DNA of 64,000 nt from Bacillota bacterium (GTDB taxonomy: Bacteria > Bacillota > Sulfobacillia > JAJZYS01 > JAJYTV01). This document shows, in pieces, positions 18,481-27,511 of this stretch; the stretch's first letter is position 1, and each line of letters begins with the position of its first letter. The notes beneath the pieces were generated by a model that worked only from the letters and a program-made list of their open reading frames with translations, had not been told where the DNA came from and ran no database searches. A program made the position numbers and the translations under genes. Location of the stretch: assembly GCA_021793645.1 (NCBI GenBank), contig JAJYSJ010000005.1, forward strand, positions 62,001 to 126,000. The letters are read 5' to 3'.

Positions 18481-18507
18481 GCCCCAGGCGCTACTTGCGC
18501 CTGGGGC
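18481..18507. terminator. 10-bp hairpin terminator
   Basis: GCCCCAGGCG (18481-18490) pairs perfectly with CGCCTGGGGC (18498-18507) across CTACTTG. It lies just past the 3' end of the membrane protein gene at 18537-18923. There is no U-run. Confidence 0.7.
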
Positions 18508-18536
18508 CTCAAGAGACAGCCGCGTGCAGTTCCGCG

Positions 18537-18923
18537 TCAGGCCTGTTGATGTGGCGCGCTCATGCGCAGCCCCGAATCCACCGCAGCCGCGAGCGCAGCG
18601 GGCAGGAGCCAGATGTCGATCCCGAAGGACAGCACGAAAAAGCCCATGATGACGGCGAACCAAACCACCTGCACCCAGAGGCGCCTCTCCAGAAGGAGCG
18701 GGACCAAAGAGAACGCAACGCTCGCGACGAGAACCGCCGCAAGCAAGGGGAGCGGCATCCCTGCAGCGAGCGTCGTCGATATGCAGTGCTGGATGCTGAC
18801 GCTCCCGCTAGTGCTGACGCAGCTCGTCCCTGAGGGACCAAGCCAGGTGTAGGCGAATCCCGCCAGCGCCAAAAGGCTTGCAAGCCATAGGACCGGCCTG
18901 TGGCCCTCAAGGGTGCGCTGCAC
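18537..18923 (-). CDS. Small four-helix membrane protein, unknown
   Basis: This 128-residue protein has about four predicted membrane helices (VLWLASLLALAGFAY, PLPLLAAVLVASVAF, VQVVWFAVIMGFF and IWLLPAALAAAV). A short extracytoplasmic loop holds two cysteines (GTSCVS, IQHCIS). The GTG at 18923 follows GGAGGGG by 6 bases and is preferred over an upstream open frame with no initiation signal. It is downstream of relA on the same strand and ends in a hairpin. I do not recognise a family. Confidence 0.7.
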   Translation of the reverse strand: MQRTLEGHRPVLWLASLLALAGFAYTWLGPSGTSCVSTSGSVSIQHCISTTLAAGMPLPLLAAVLVASVAFSLVPLLLERRLWVQVVWFAVIMGFFVLSFGIDIWLLPAALAAAVDSGLRMSAPHQQA

Positions 18924-19044
18924 AAAACACCCCTCCCCAGCCCATCGCTTCCTGCATCTTACGCTCTCCGGGCGCGCTGCGTCCCGCCGCGGCGTGCAAG
19001 GTGAATCCCCGGCCGCCTGCTGCGTTTGGGGCACATCAGATCGG

Positions 19045-21195
19045 TCAGTTCGCCTTCTGCCGCGCCACACGCTCCACGGAATAGACGTCGGGCAGGTGGC
19101 GCAGCCGCTCGATGATGCCGCGCAGCTCCCCGAGGTGATGAATCTCCATCACGACCTGCACGAGTGCAGTGCGATTGCGATAGCCACGCGCACGGGCGGA
19201 GAGGATGTTGAGGTTCGTCTCTGCGACGGCCTGGGCCACATCGGCAAGAAGCCCGGAGCGGTCAAGCGCATGCACCTCGATCTCCACCGGGTAGTTCTGC
19301 TGCAGCCCCTGATCCCACGCCACCTCGACGATGCGGTCGCCCTCCTGCATCAGCGCCTTCGCGTTCGGACACTCCAAGCGATGCACGGTGACCCCCTTGC
19401 CGCGGCTGACGTAGCCGATGATCGGGTCGCCAGGCACCGGCGTACAGCAGCGCGAGAACCGCACGAGAAGGTTGTCTGCACCGCGCACGCGCACGCCGTT
19501 CGTCGGCTTGCCATAGTCAGAGAAGGCTTTCGAATCCGACTCCGGAATGCGCTGCACCGGCTCCGGCAGCCGGTCGCGGAGGCGCGAGACAACCTGCTGC
19601 GAGGTGAGCCCTCCGTAGCCGACGGCCGCAAAGAGGTCATCCATCGAACCGTAGTGCAGCCGCCGCGACATGTCCTCCAGCCACTCCGGCCGCAGGATGT
19701 CATCCGGCGCAAGGTTGACGCGACGCGCTTCGCGCTCGACCATGTCGCGGCCGAGCTTCGCGTTCTCCTCGCGGTTTTTCTGCTTGAACCAGCTGCGGAT
19801 GCGCGAGCGCGCCGTCGAGGTCTGAACGAACTGCAGCCAGTCGAGGGACGGCCCCGAGGCGCCCTTGTTGGTCAGAATCTCGACGATGTCGCCGTTCTGC
19901 ATCTTGTAGTCGAGCGGCACGATCCGCCCATTGACCCGCGCCCCGACGCAGCGATGCCCGACGTCGGTGTGGATCCGGTAGGCAAAGTCGACGGGCGTCG
20001 CGCCGGCCGGAAGGTCGTGCACCTGCCCCTTGGGCGTGAACACGAACACTTCGTCCGCAAAGAGGTCGATCTTCAGGGTCTCGAGGAACTCGCGGGCGTC
20101 CCTGGCGTCCCCCTGCCACTCCAGCAATTGGCGCAGCCAGCCGAGCTTCTGGTCGAAGCGGGGGTCGGAGTGCCCTTCCTTGTACACCCAATGGGCCGCG
20201 ATGCCGAACTCCGCCGTTCGGTGCATCTCGCGCGTGCGGATCTGCACCTCCACCGGCTGGCCCCCCGGACCGACGACCGTCGTATGCAGGCTCTGGTAGA
20301 GGTTCGGCTTCGGCATGGCGATGTAGTCCTTGAAACGCCCCGGAAGCGGCGTGTAGACGGTGTGCACGATGCCCAGCACACCGTAGCAGTCCTTCACCGA
20401 GTCGACGATGATGCGCAGCGCGACGAGGTCGTAGATGTCGCCGAAGTCTTTGCCTTGGCGCATCTTCTGGTAAATGCTGAAGAAGCTCTTCGGCCGGCCG
20501 GATACCTCCGCCTCGACGCCGTGTTCCAGCAGACGCTCGCGCAGTTCCCTCGCGACCGACTCGATGTAGGTCTCGCGATCGTCGCGGCGCTGGCGCACGA
20601 GCTCCGCCAGGTTCTGGTAGACCTCCGGTTCCAGGTAGCGCAAAGAGAGGTCCTCGAGCTCCCATTTCAGCCGGTAGATCCCGAGTCGGTGTGCGAGCGG
20701 CGCGTAGATCTCCACCGTTTCCTGCGCGATGCGGCGCTGGCGCAGCGGCGGGAGATGCTTCAGGGTGCGAAGGTTATGCAGGCGGTCCGCGAGCTTGATG
20801 AGGATCACGCGCACGTCCTGGGCCATCGCCAGGAACATCTTGCGCAGGTTCTCTGCCTCCTGCTCCAGCTGCGAGCGGTCCTCCAGCAGCGAAAGCTTGG
20901 TCACTCCGTCGACAAGCGAGGCGACCTCCGCGCCGAAGGTGCGTCCGATCTCCTCGATGCTCGCCGAGGTATCCTCGACGACATCGTGCAGGAAGGCGGC
21001 CTCGAGCGTCACGGCGTCCATTTCAAGGTCGGCGAGGATCTCGGCGACCGCCTCCGGATGCGTGATGTAGGGCTCCCCGGACATGCGCGCCTGCCCCTCG
21101 TGGAAGTGCGCCGCGAAGTCGTGCGCCTGCACCACGAGACTGCGCTCGTGCGGCGTCAGGTAGTCGAGTTTCGTCGCGACATCGCTCCAGGCCAT
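19045..21195 (-). CDS. relA: Bifunctional (p)ppGpp synthetase/hydrolase (RelA/SpoT)
   Basis: This 716-residue protein is the long RelA-SpoT homologue that makes and degrades (p)ppGpp. The N-terminal HD hydrolase keeps HD.A..FHEGQARMSGEPYITHP and AAFLHDVVEDT, so it should be active. The synthetase follows (YQKMRQGKDFGDIYDLVALRII, AMPKPNLYQSLHTTV). Next come TGS (VFVFTPKGQVHDLPAGATPVDFAY), a helical/zinc-finger part with RCCTPVPGDPIIGYVSRGKGV, and a C-terminal ACT domain. ATG start with AGAGGGGGTG upstream. It closes the recJ-apt-relA unit, the usual Bacillota order. Confidence 0.96.
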   Translation of the reverse strand: MAWSDVATKLDYLTPHERSLVVQAHDFAAHFHEGQARMSGEPYITHPEAVAEILADLEMDAVTLEAAFLHDVVEDTSASIEEIGRTFGAEVASLVDGVTKLSLLEDRSQLEQEAENLRKMFLAMAQDVRVILIKLADRLHNLRTLKHLPPLRQRRIAQETVEIYAPLAHRLGIYRLKWELEDLSLRYLEPEVYQNLAELVRQRRDDRETYIESVARELRERLLEHGVEAEVSGRPKSFFSIYQKMRQGKDFGDIYDLVALRIIVDSVKDCYGVLGIVHTVYTPLPGRFKDYIAMPKPNLYQSLHTTVVGPGGQPVEVQIRTREMHRTAEFGIAAHWVYKEGHSDPRFDQKLGWLRQLLEWQGDARDAREFLETLKIDLFADEVFVFTPKGQVHDLPAGATPVDFAYRIHTDVGHRCVGARVNGRIVPLDYKMQNGDIVEILTNKGASGPSLDWLQFVQTSTARSRIRSWFKQKNREENAKLGRDMVEREARRVNLAPDDILRPEWLEDMSRRLHYGSMDDLFAAVGYGGLTSQQVVSRLRDRLPEPVQRIPESDSKAFSDYGKPTNGVRVRGADNLLVRFSRCCTPVPGDPIIGYVSRGKGVTVHRLECPNAKALMQEGDRIVEVAWDQGLQQNYPVEIEVHALDRSGLLADVAQAVAETNLNILSARARGYRNRTALVQVVMEIHHLGELRGIIERLRHLPDVYSVERVARQKAN

Positions 21196-21223
21196 GCCCT
21201 CACCCCCTCTTGGCGCGGATCAG

Positions 21224-21742
21224 CTAGTCCTCGAGTCGCACGACTGAATGGATCGGCAGCTTCGGCAGGCGGCTGCGCCCATCCAGGAACGCCAGTTCGA
21301 CCATGAAGCCGAGGCCTGGGACCAGCCCGCCCTGACGCTCGATGAGGCTGATCGTGGCGGCGACCGTACCGCCGGTCGCCAAGAGGTCGTCGACGACAAG
21401 GACGCGCTGCCCCGGTTTGACGGCGTCCACATGTATCTCGAGCGATGCCTCGCCGTATTCCAGTTCGTAGTCGACGCGCATTGTATCGTATGGCAGCCTG
21501 CCCGGCTTGCGCACCGGGGCGAAGCCGACGCCAAGTGCCAGCGCAAGCGGTGCACCGACCAGAAAGCCTCGTGCTTCCGGCCCCGCGACGAGGTCGACGC
21601 CCAGCGGCCGCGCGAAGGCCGCGAGCTCATCGATCGCCGCACGGAAGGCTTGGCCGTCCAATACCCACGGCGTGATGTCGATGAAGTTGATGCCGACGCG
21701 GGGAAAGTCGGGTATGGTGCGCAGCGGCGGACGAGCTTCCAT
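21224..21742 (-). CDS. apt: Adenine phosphoribosyltransferase
   Basis: This 172-residue purine salvage enzyme joins adenine to PRPP. It shows the N-terminal IPDFPRVGINFIDITPWV, GPEARGFLVGAPLA, the PRPP-binding VLVVDDLLATGGTVAA and a long flexible loop with RKPGRLPYDTM. The ATG at 21742 gives the usual length; the open frame further upstream has no family similarity. Spacing from recJ is 205 bases, with no extra gene seen. Position between recJ and relA is conserved in Bacillota. Confidence 0.94.
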   Translation of the reverse strand: MEARPPLRTIPDFPRVGINFIDITPWVLDGQAFRAAIDELAAFARPLGVDLVAGPEARGFLVGAPLALALGVGFAPVRKPGRLPYDTMRVDYELEYGEASLEIHVDAVKPGQRVLVVDDLLATGGTVAATISLIERQGGLVPGLGFMVELAFLDGRSRLPKLPIHSVVRLED

Positions 21743-21947
21743 CCTGCGGCCGGGCCGGCGGCTCGCCGCGCGGCCCTTTCCCCCTTCTGCACATAAATGA
21801 TGGCGGATGACCTGGGAGGAAAAGCGGCGAGCCGCCGCATGGCGTCCCGCCGAACACCTCGAAACTCCCAAGTCGATGTCGGAACGCGCTCTCGCGCAGT
21901 CCCCAAACGATTCTAGAATAGCCGACCTCCATCGACAAGGGAACGCG

Positions 21948-24275
21948 CTAGCGCGCGGCGGCGTCTTCCTGCACCGCGCAAAGAGCTGCCTGCAGTGCGC
22001 CGATCGGGCCGTAGAACAGCGCAGCTGTCTCCTCGAAGCGCGCAGCGCGACGACGAAATGACGCCAGCAGTTGGGAGTCCCCGAGGCTCGCGGGCTGCTC
22101 GCGCAGGCCTTCCCCGGTGAGCAGCCCGAGCTCGCGGAAGACGTGCCAGGCAAGCGCAAGACCGTCGTCCTCCGGCTGCGCGAGCAGCCGCTCGCGCGGC
22201 ATCTTGCGCATCGTGCGAAAGGCGTCGCGCAGCGCCTCGTCGCTCAGGGCCCACGCTGCCGCCTGGCGCTGCAGTACCGCTTCCTGGTCCCGCCCGTACG
22301 CGAGGACGAGACGGCGCCCGTCCGCGACGGCCCGCAGTTCTGCGGGTTCTGCCGGCCGCTCGAGGGCGATGACCTCATGCAGCGGCACGCCCGCCACGGC
22401 GTGCGGCCCGACTAGCCCGCGCAGCCGCCCGCTCTCGTAGAGCTCGAGAATTTCTTTCTCCGCGCCCGGCGCCGCCGGGAAGTAGCCCTCGCCAAACGCC
22501 TCCGTTGCCCGCGCGATCGTCAGCGTGTCGAGCGTGAAGTACTGGCAGGGTTCAATGCGTTCGGGCGGCCCCGAACCGCGCCGATCCACGATCTCCAAGG
22601 GTGCCCCTTCCGCGCGGGCAAGCGGCGGTCGGGCTGCCGCCTCATGGAGCAGGGCACGGGCGCTCGGTGCGCTCGCGATGATGCGCAGCCGCGCGCTTCG
22701 CTGGCCGCGAAAGGCGTTCTCCTCAAGCGCTGCGACAACGTCGAGGCGTGCACCGGGTGCCGGACCGCCTCGCCAGTGCACGGCGCTCGAGACCCCTGTC
22801 GCGTCTCGCAGTCGCATCAGACGGTGGCGACCATCCCCGATCGCGCGGTCCTCGATCACCTGTGCATCCTCCACGAGCCAGACGGGGGCGGGCAGCCCAG
22901 CGCCGTACGGCCGCAATCGGGAAAGCGCCTCCACCCCCGCAAGAGCCGCCTCTCCAAGCCGAAGCCTGCCGTCGGCCGGCACTGCAGCAGCTTGCGGCGC
23001 GCAATCAGCGTAGAAGGCCTGCAGGCCGTCGCGCAGTGCCTCTAGCCGGTCCGAAGCCAGGTGGAAGCCTGCAGCGCCAGCGTGGCCGCCGAAACTCTCC
23101 AGGAGTGCCGCATTCGCGCGGAGAGCCTCGAGCAGTGGCGTGCCGACGGGCGTTCGGGCGGAACCATGGGCCTGCTCGCCGTCAATGCCCAGCACGAAGG
23201 CCGGCTTGCCGGTCTCTTCGACAAGCCGCGCCGCCACGATCCCCACTACCCCGCGGTGCCAGCCTTCGCCTGCGGCGAAGGCGCAGCTGCCCCGTGCAGC
23301 CTGACTGCGCGCAGCATCCAGCACATCGCGCTCGATCGACTGGCGCTGGCGGTTCAGTTCGTCCGCATGCCGCGCCAGGGCGAGGGCCCCGTCCAGGTCC
23401 GAGCGCAGGATGGAAAGGGCCAGATCCGGTGTGTCGATCCGGCCACAGGCGTTCAGTCGCGGCGCCACCAGAAACGCGATCGCTTCCTCGTCGATCTCCC
23501 CCTGGTGCCGGGCGACAGCGAGCAGCGCCGCGATGCCCGGACGCGGTGCTCTTGCGAGCATGCGCAGGCCGCGGCGCACGATGCTGCGATTCGCGCCGAG
23601 CAGCGGCACCTGGTCCGCGAGCGTGCCGAGAGTGGCGAGATCGAGGAGGGCGTCTGCCTCCTCCCCGAGCCATGCCCTAGCGAGCTGCAGCGCCATTCCG
23701 GCCCCCGAGAGCGACCGCAGCGGGTGGCGCTCCGGGAGCACGCCGGGGTGGGCCATCAGCGCATCCGGCAGAATCGCCGGCAGCGCGTGGTGGTCTGTGA
23801 TCCAAAGGCGCATGCCGAGCTCTCTCGCGCGCTGCGCCGCTTCGACCGACGAGACGCCGCAGTCCACCGTCAGGATGCCGCCAATGCCACTGCCATTCAG
23901 CCGGTCCACTGTCGCAGCGCTGAGTCCGTAGCCGTCCTTCAGCCGGTGCGGCAGCACCGCTCGTGCGGTGAAGCCTATCTGCTCGATGGCCGCGAGGGCA
24001 ATCGCGGTGCCGCTCACGCCGTCGACGTCATAGTCGCCGTGCACGGCAAGGCGACCTCCACCATCAAGAAACTCCCGGACTTCTTGCGCGAGCTGCGCAA
24101 GGCCGGGAATCTCGTCCGGTGAAGGCACCAGCGGGTCCTCTACCAGCGCGAGCAGTTCCTGCGGAGTGATGCTCCGAGCCGCAAGCAGCCGGGCAAGGAT
24201 GGGCTCCGTCCCCGCCTGGAGATGCTCGCCCATCAGCTGCGCATCGAATGGGGCCAGGCGCACGTGAAGCGCCAC
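21948..24275 (-). CDS. recJ: Single-stranded-DNA-specific exonuclease RecJ
   Basis: This 775-residue exonuclease of the DHH family works 5' to 3' in recombination and repair. The DHH core shows HGDYDVDGVSGTA, LTVDCGVSS, WITDHHALP, HPGVLPERHPLRSLSGAGMA and a DHHA1 part with GGHAGAAGFHL. A C-terminal extension of roughly 200 residues with alternating charged and Ala-rich segments is longer than in E. coli RecJ, as is common in Bacillota. The GTG start shares a base with the CDF stop (TAGTG). Confidence 0.94.
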   Translation of the reverse strand: MALHVRLAPFDAQLMGEHLQAGTEPILARLLAARSITPQELLALVEDPLVPSPDEIPGLAQLAQEVREFLDGGGRLAVHGDYDVDGVSGTAIALAAIEQIGFTARAVLPHRLKDGYGLSAATVDRLNGSGIGGILTVDCGVSSVEAAQRARELGMRLWITDHHALPAILPDALMAHPGVLPERHPLRSLSGAGMALQLARAWLGEEADALLDLATLGTLADQVPLLGANRSIVRRGLRMLARAPRPGIAALLAVARHQGEIDEEAIAFLVAPRLNACGRIDTPDLALSILRSDLDGALALARHADELNRQRQSIERDVLDAARSQAARGSCAFAAGEGWHRGVVGIVAARLVEETGKPAFVLGIDGEQAHGSARTPVGTPLLEALRANAALLESFGGHAGAAGFHLASDRLEALRDGLQAFYADCAPQAAAVPADGRLRLGEAALAGVEALSRLRPYGAGLPAPVWLVEDAQVIEDRAIGDGRHRLMRLRDATGVSSAVHWRGGPAPGARLDVVAALEENAFRGQRSARLRIIASAPSARALLHEAAARPPLARAEGAPLEIVDRRGSGPPERIEPCQYFTLDTLTIARATEAFGEGYFPAAPGAEKEILELYESGRLRGLVGPHAVAGVPLHEVIALERPAEPAELRAVADGRRLVLAYGRDQEAVLQRQAAAWALSDEALRDAFRTMRKMPRERLLAQPEDDGLALAWHVFRELGLLTGEGLREQPASLGDSQLLASFRRRAARFEETAALFYGPIGALQAALCAVQEDAAAR

Positions 24276-25141
24276 TACTCTTCCTCCGGATTGACGTGGA
24301 CGTGAACAGCGACGACCTCTGGACGGCTCTTCATGATGGCCTCCTTGACTGAGGTTGCGACGGAGTGTCCCTCGCGCACCGTGAACTCGCCAGGCACCGC
24401 GATCTCCAGATCGATGAGCACCTCCGCGCCCATGTAGCGGCCGCGGATGCCCGTGACTTCCATGACGCCGCCCACACCCGTCGCCACTCCGCGCAGTGAA
24501 TCAAGCAGCGCGCGGTCATCGAAGCGGTCCATCAGGTCCGCGACGGCGCGGTTCACCAGGAGCCATCCGCTGTAGATGACGAAGAGTGAGACGACGGCCG
24601 CGAGCACGGGATCGAAGATTGGGGACCAGAGCCTTGCCAAGATGATTCCGATCAGCGCGACGACGCTCGTCACGGCGTCCAGTCGGTTGTCTACCGCGGA
24701 CGCAGCGAGCGCTTTCGAGTGCGCCCGGTCTGCAGCGTGGTGATTGTAGCGGTAGAGCACTTCCTTGACGACGATCGAACCGGCGGCCACGTATGCCGCG
24801 GCCAACCCGGGAACGGCTGCGTTGCCGCGTAGGATGTTCTGCCCCGCCTGGTAGAGGATCTCGATGCCGGCAAGGAGCAGAAGGATGCCAACGATCTTCT
24901 GCGCCACCGATTCCGCTTTCTGGTGGCCGTAGGGATGTTCGAAGTCCGCCGGAACGTGCGCGACCTTCACGCCGATCGCAACGGCTAGGCTTGCGCCGAG
25001 ATCGGCGAAGTTGTGCAGCCCGTCGGCGACCAGCACCTGGGCATTGGTCGCCAGACCGAACCCAATTTTCAGGACGGTGAGCAGCGCGTTGCCGACGACG
25101 GTGAGAGACCCTGCGACCTTTGCCTCCCGGTCCGACTGCAA
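24275..25141 (-). CDS. Cation diffusion facilitator (CDF) family transporter
   Basis: This 288-residue divalent metal/proton antiporter has six helices. The metal site residues are visible: ADGLHNFADLGAS in helix II (the D-x3-D type pattern appears as H-N-x2-D) and a second set in helix V (ASAVDNRLDAVTS). HPYGHQKAES is the conserved loop. The C-terminal cytoplasmic domain has REGHSVATSVKEAI and ends in VHVHVNPEEE. The TTG at 25141 places the family N-terminus correctly; the open frame upstream overlaps the next gene. The metal cannot be predicted with confidence; Fe, Mn or Zn are all possible. Confidence 0.88.
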   Translation of the reverse strand: MQSDREAKVAGSLTVVGNALLTVLKIGFGLATNAQVLVADGLHNFADLGASLAVAIGVKVAHVPADFEHPYGHQKAESVAQKIVGILLLLAGIEILYQAGQNILRGNAAVPGLAAAYVAAGSIVVKEVLYRYNHHAADRAHSKALAASAVDNRLDAVTSVVALIGIILARLWSPIFDPVLAAVVSLFVIYSGWLLVNRAVADLMDRFDDRALLDSLRGVATGVGGVMEVTGIRGRYMGAEVLIDLEIAVPGEFTVREGHSVATSVKEAIMKSRPEVVAVHVHVNPEEE

Positions 25142-25205
25142 CGCCGCACCCCCACTCTCCTCAAGAATGTAGTCGAAGGAGGAGTGGAGCGCTAGAGGCT
25201 TGTCC

Positions 25206-25616
25206 TCAGGAAGCGGCGGCAAAGAGTGCGAGAACGAGCAGTACGCCCAAGGCGCGCAGCCCTCTGGCCTCGAGGTCGCGCATGGCGAGCGACGGGTCGA
25301 TGCCGCCGGATACGGCTGCCATCCACGTGCCAGCGCCGGCCGCCGCTCCGAGGATGCGACCAAGCACGACGAGCGCCCCTGCCTGCGCGAGTGTCGGATC
25401 TCGCGGCGGAGCGACGCGAATCGCCAGAAACTCGGCGACGAGCGCTATCAGCAACACCGCAACCGAAAACGGAAGGGCGTACGACGCAAGAAAAAGGCCG
25501 GCCGCCACGCCTGCAATCAGCGAGACGAGCGGCACGCCAAGGATCGCAGCGACAACAAGGACGCCTGTGGCGAAGAATGCGGCGAGGGGCATCATGACCA
25601 GAGTCTGCCACTGCAA
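25206..25616 (-). CDS. Small membrane protein, unknown
   Basis: This protein of up to 136 residues has four hydrophobic segments, separated by a charged loop (RVAPPRDPTLAQ). The TTG at 25616 has no clear ribosome site. The ATG pair at 25595/25592, giving about 129 residues, is equally likely. It lies 8 bases after the MBL gene and 64 bases before the CDF start, inside an otherwise conserved secF-recJ interval. I do not recognise a family. Confidence 0.65.
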   Translation of the reverse strand: MQWQTLVMMPLAAFFATGVLVVAAILGVPLVSLIAGVAAGLFLASYALPFSVAVLLIALVAEFLAIRVAPPRDPTLAQAGALVVLGRILGAAAGAGTWMAAVSGGIDPSLAMRDLEARGLRALGVLLVLALFAAAS

Positions 25617-25624
25617 TCGGGGCG

Positions 25625-26578
25625 CTATGTGCCGAACGGCAGTTGCATCCCGTCGCGTGCGGCCACGACGTCTGCACCGGACTCCTGTGCCACGTAGCGT
25701 GCGATCGCCGCAGCGTCCGGTGCTGCGCTGCGGTCGAAGTGGGTGATGATCGCCTTGCGGACGCCGGCGCGCCGCAGGAGGTCGGCCGCGCCCATCGCAG
25801 TCAGATGGCGGTGCGCATGCTGCCAGAAGAAGCTGACGTTGAGGATTGCGAGGTCCGCTCCAAAGAATGGCGCCAGCACGTCCTCACGCACCTGCGTGAT
25901 CGCGCGCGGCGCCGGGAGCGGTTCGCCAGGGCGCGGTGCGAGGCTCTTGCCAAATTCGTCCTCGTAGAGGAGTACGTAGGACGTGTCGGAGCTGTAGACG
26001 ATGCGCCGGCCGGCGTAGGCGAAGGTAATGCCGTAGTTCTCCGGTCCATGATGCACTCGAAAGGGCGTCAGGGTCACGGGCCCCAGAGCCACCTCCCGGC
26101 CGTCCTCCCAGGGCGTCACAACCGGACCGCCGGGGTACCAGGGAACCGGGTCGAGGCCGAGGTGGTAGCGGCCGATCAGTCCGAGGGCGAGCGCCTCGCG
26201 CGGCAGGCAGAGCAGCCCGCCGCGCCGTGACATGCCGCGGCACATCCCCTCGATGAGCGCGGGTGCATCCATGTAGTGGTCCGTATGCCCATGCGAAATG
26301 AGCACGGCATCCAGCCCCCGTGCGTCGAGGCCCGACCGCGCAGCGTGAAAGGCGGCGCCGGGCCCGGGATCCAGCGCAATGCGCTTGCCGCCCAGAGAGA
26401 GCCAAATGCCCCCCGTTCTCCGGCGTTGCCCAATTACACCCGACGGATTGCCGCCGGTGCCCAGAAAGCGCAAGAAGTCCCCCTGCGCAGGGGGGACTTC
26501 CTCTGTGCGAAGCCATGCGGCGGAGCGGCGGACGCGCAGAGCGCTGCGCCGCAGAAGCCGCAGACCTTCCTCGTTCAC
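25625..26578 (-). CDS. MBL-fold metallohydrolase
   Basis: This 317-residue protein of the metallo-beta-lactamase fold shows the metal motif SHGHTDHYMDAP (HxHxDH). Later ligands probably come from RVHHGPENYGITF, SSDTSY and IITHFD. The arrangement resembles RNase Z-like or phosphodiesterase-type MBL proteins rather than beta-lactamases. The first 30 residues are Arg-rich. The GTG start overlaps the secF stop (GTGA), so it is coupled to secDF. Substrate unknown. Confidence 0.85.
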   Translation of the reverse strand: MNEEGLRLLRRSALRVRRSAAWLRTEEVPPAQGDFLRFLGTGGNPSGVIGQRRRTGGIWLSLGGKRIALDPGPGAAFHAARSGLDARGLDAVLISHGHTDHYMDAPALIEGMCRGMSRRGGLLCLPREALALGLIGRYHLGLDPVPWYPGGPVVTPWEDGREVALGPVTLTPFRVHHGPENYGITFAYAGRRIVYSSDTSYVLLYEDEFGKSLAPRPGEPLPAPRAITQVREDVLAPFFGADLAILNVSFFWQHAHRHLTAMGAADLLRRAGVRKAIITHFDRSAAPDAAAIARYVAQESGADVVAARDGMQLPFGT

Positions 26579-27495
26579 CGACCAGCCTTCGCAGGACTCC
26601 GCTTGGCCGTCTGCGTGGCTCGTTCGACGCTGTCCACCCAGATGTACCAGAGCGGGCTCGCGAACAGAATCGAGGAGTAGGCGCCGAAGGTGACCCCGAT
26701 CAGGATGGCGGCCGATAGGTCCTCTGTGGACGTCCCGCCGAACAGAAGCAGCGCGAGCATGGCTGCGATCACGACGACGGCGGTGATGATCGACCGCGCC
26801 AGGGTCTGGTTGAGAGAACGGTTCGTCAGCTCCGCAAGCGATTCGCCGCGCTTTCTGAGCCGCATGTTCTCTCTGATGCGATCGAAGATGATGATACGGT
26901 CGTTGAGCGAGTAGCCGATGATGATCAGCACCGCGACGACGATATTCTGGCTGATCTGGAAGTGGATCAGCGCGACGAGGCCAAGTGTCACGAGCGCATC
27001 GTAGAAGATGGCTGCGATACCTGTGAGGGCGAAGCGCAGGTCGAAGCGGATCATCATGTAGAGCACGATCGCTAGCGATGCGATCAGGACGGCGAGGATG
27101 CCCGCTCGCACGAGCTCGCCGGAGAAGGTGCCCGTCACCTTGTTCAGACCGGTGATCGAGTACTTGCCCACCTTCTGCTGCAGTGCGTTCTGAAGGGAGT
27201 AGCGGGCGCTCTCATGCAGGGATGGCGTTTCGATCAGCACCGTCTTCGAGGTTTGTCCAACCTCGGTGCCCACGAGCTGGACGAGCGCATCGCTGATGTG
27301 CTGCTCCGAGAGCACGGTACGCACTTGCGCGACCGAAACGGGTCGATCGAACGTCAGGTTGTAGGTAATGCCGCCTGTGAAGTCGATGCCGAGGTTGAGC
27401 CCGCGCAGGAAGAAGCCTCCGATCGCTACAACCAGGACCACGATGGAGACGATGAACCAGGTGCGGCGATTGCCGATGAAGTCAAAGCGCGGCAT
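26575..27495 (-). CDS. secF: Protein translocase subunit SecF
   Basis: This 306-residue membrane protein works with SecD to drive late steps of Sec export with the proton gradient. It has an N-terminal helix followed by LGIDFTGGI, a periplasmic P4 domain, and five further helices with FYDALVTLGLVAL, VLIIIGYSLNDRIIIFDRIREN and RSLNQTLARSIITA. Length is typical of the separate SecF. It starts 16 bases after secD ends. Confidence 0.95.
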   Translation of the reverse strand: MPRFDFIGNRRTWFIVSIVVLVVAIGGFFLRGLNLGIDFTGGITYNLTFDRPVSVAQVRTVLSEQHISDALVQLVGTEVGQTSKTVLIETPSLHESARYSLQNALQQKVGKYSITGLNKVTGTFSGELVRAGILAVLIASLAIVLYMMIRFDLRFALTGIAAIFYDALVTLGLVALIHFQISQNIVVAVLIIIGYSLNDRIIIFDRIRENMRLRKRGESLAELTNRSLNQTLARSIITAVVVIAAMLALLLFGGTSTEDLSAAILIGVTFGAYSSILFASPLWYIWVDSVERATQTAKRSPAKAGR

Positions 27496-27511
27496 CTCTG
27501 TCGTCCCCTTT

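Noticed and set aside
18913-21306. 797-codon open frame on the plus strand
   Set aside because: It is exactly antisense to relA, which has full domain and motif support. Its composition (His, Arg, Asp-rich) is that of a GC-rich shadow frame.
23061-24122. 353-codon plus-strand frame opposite recJ
   Set aside because: It is a shadow frame: the minus strand encodes all DHH-family motifs of RecJ over the same span.
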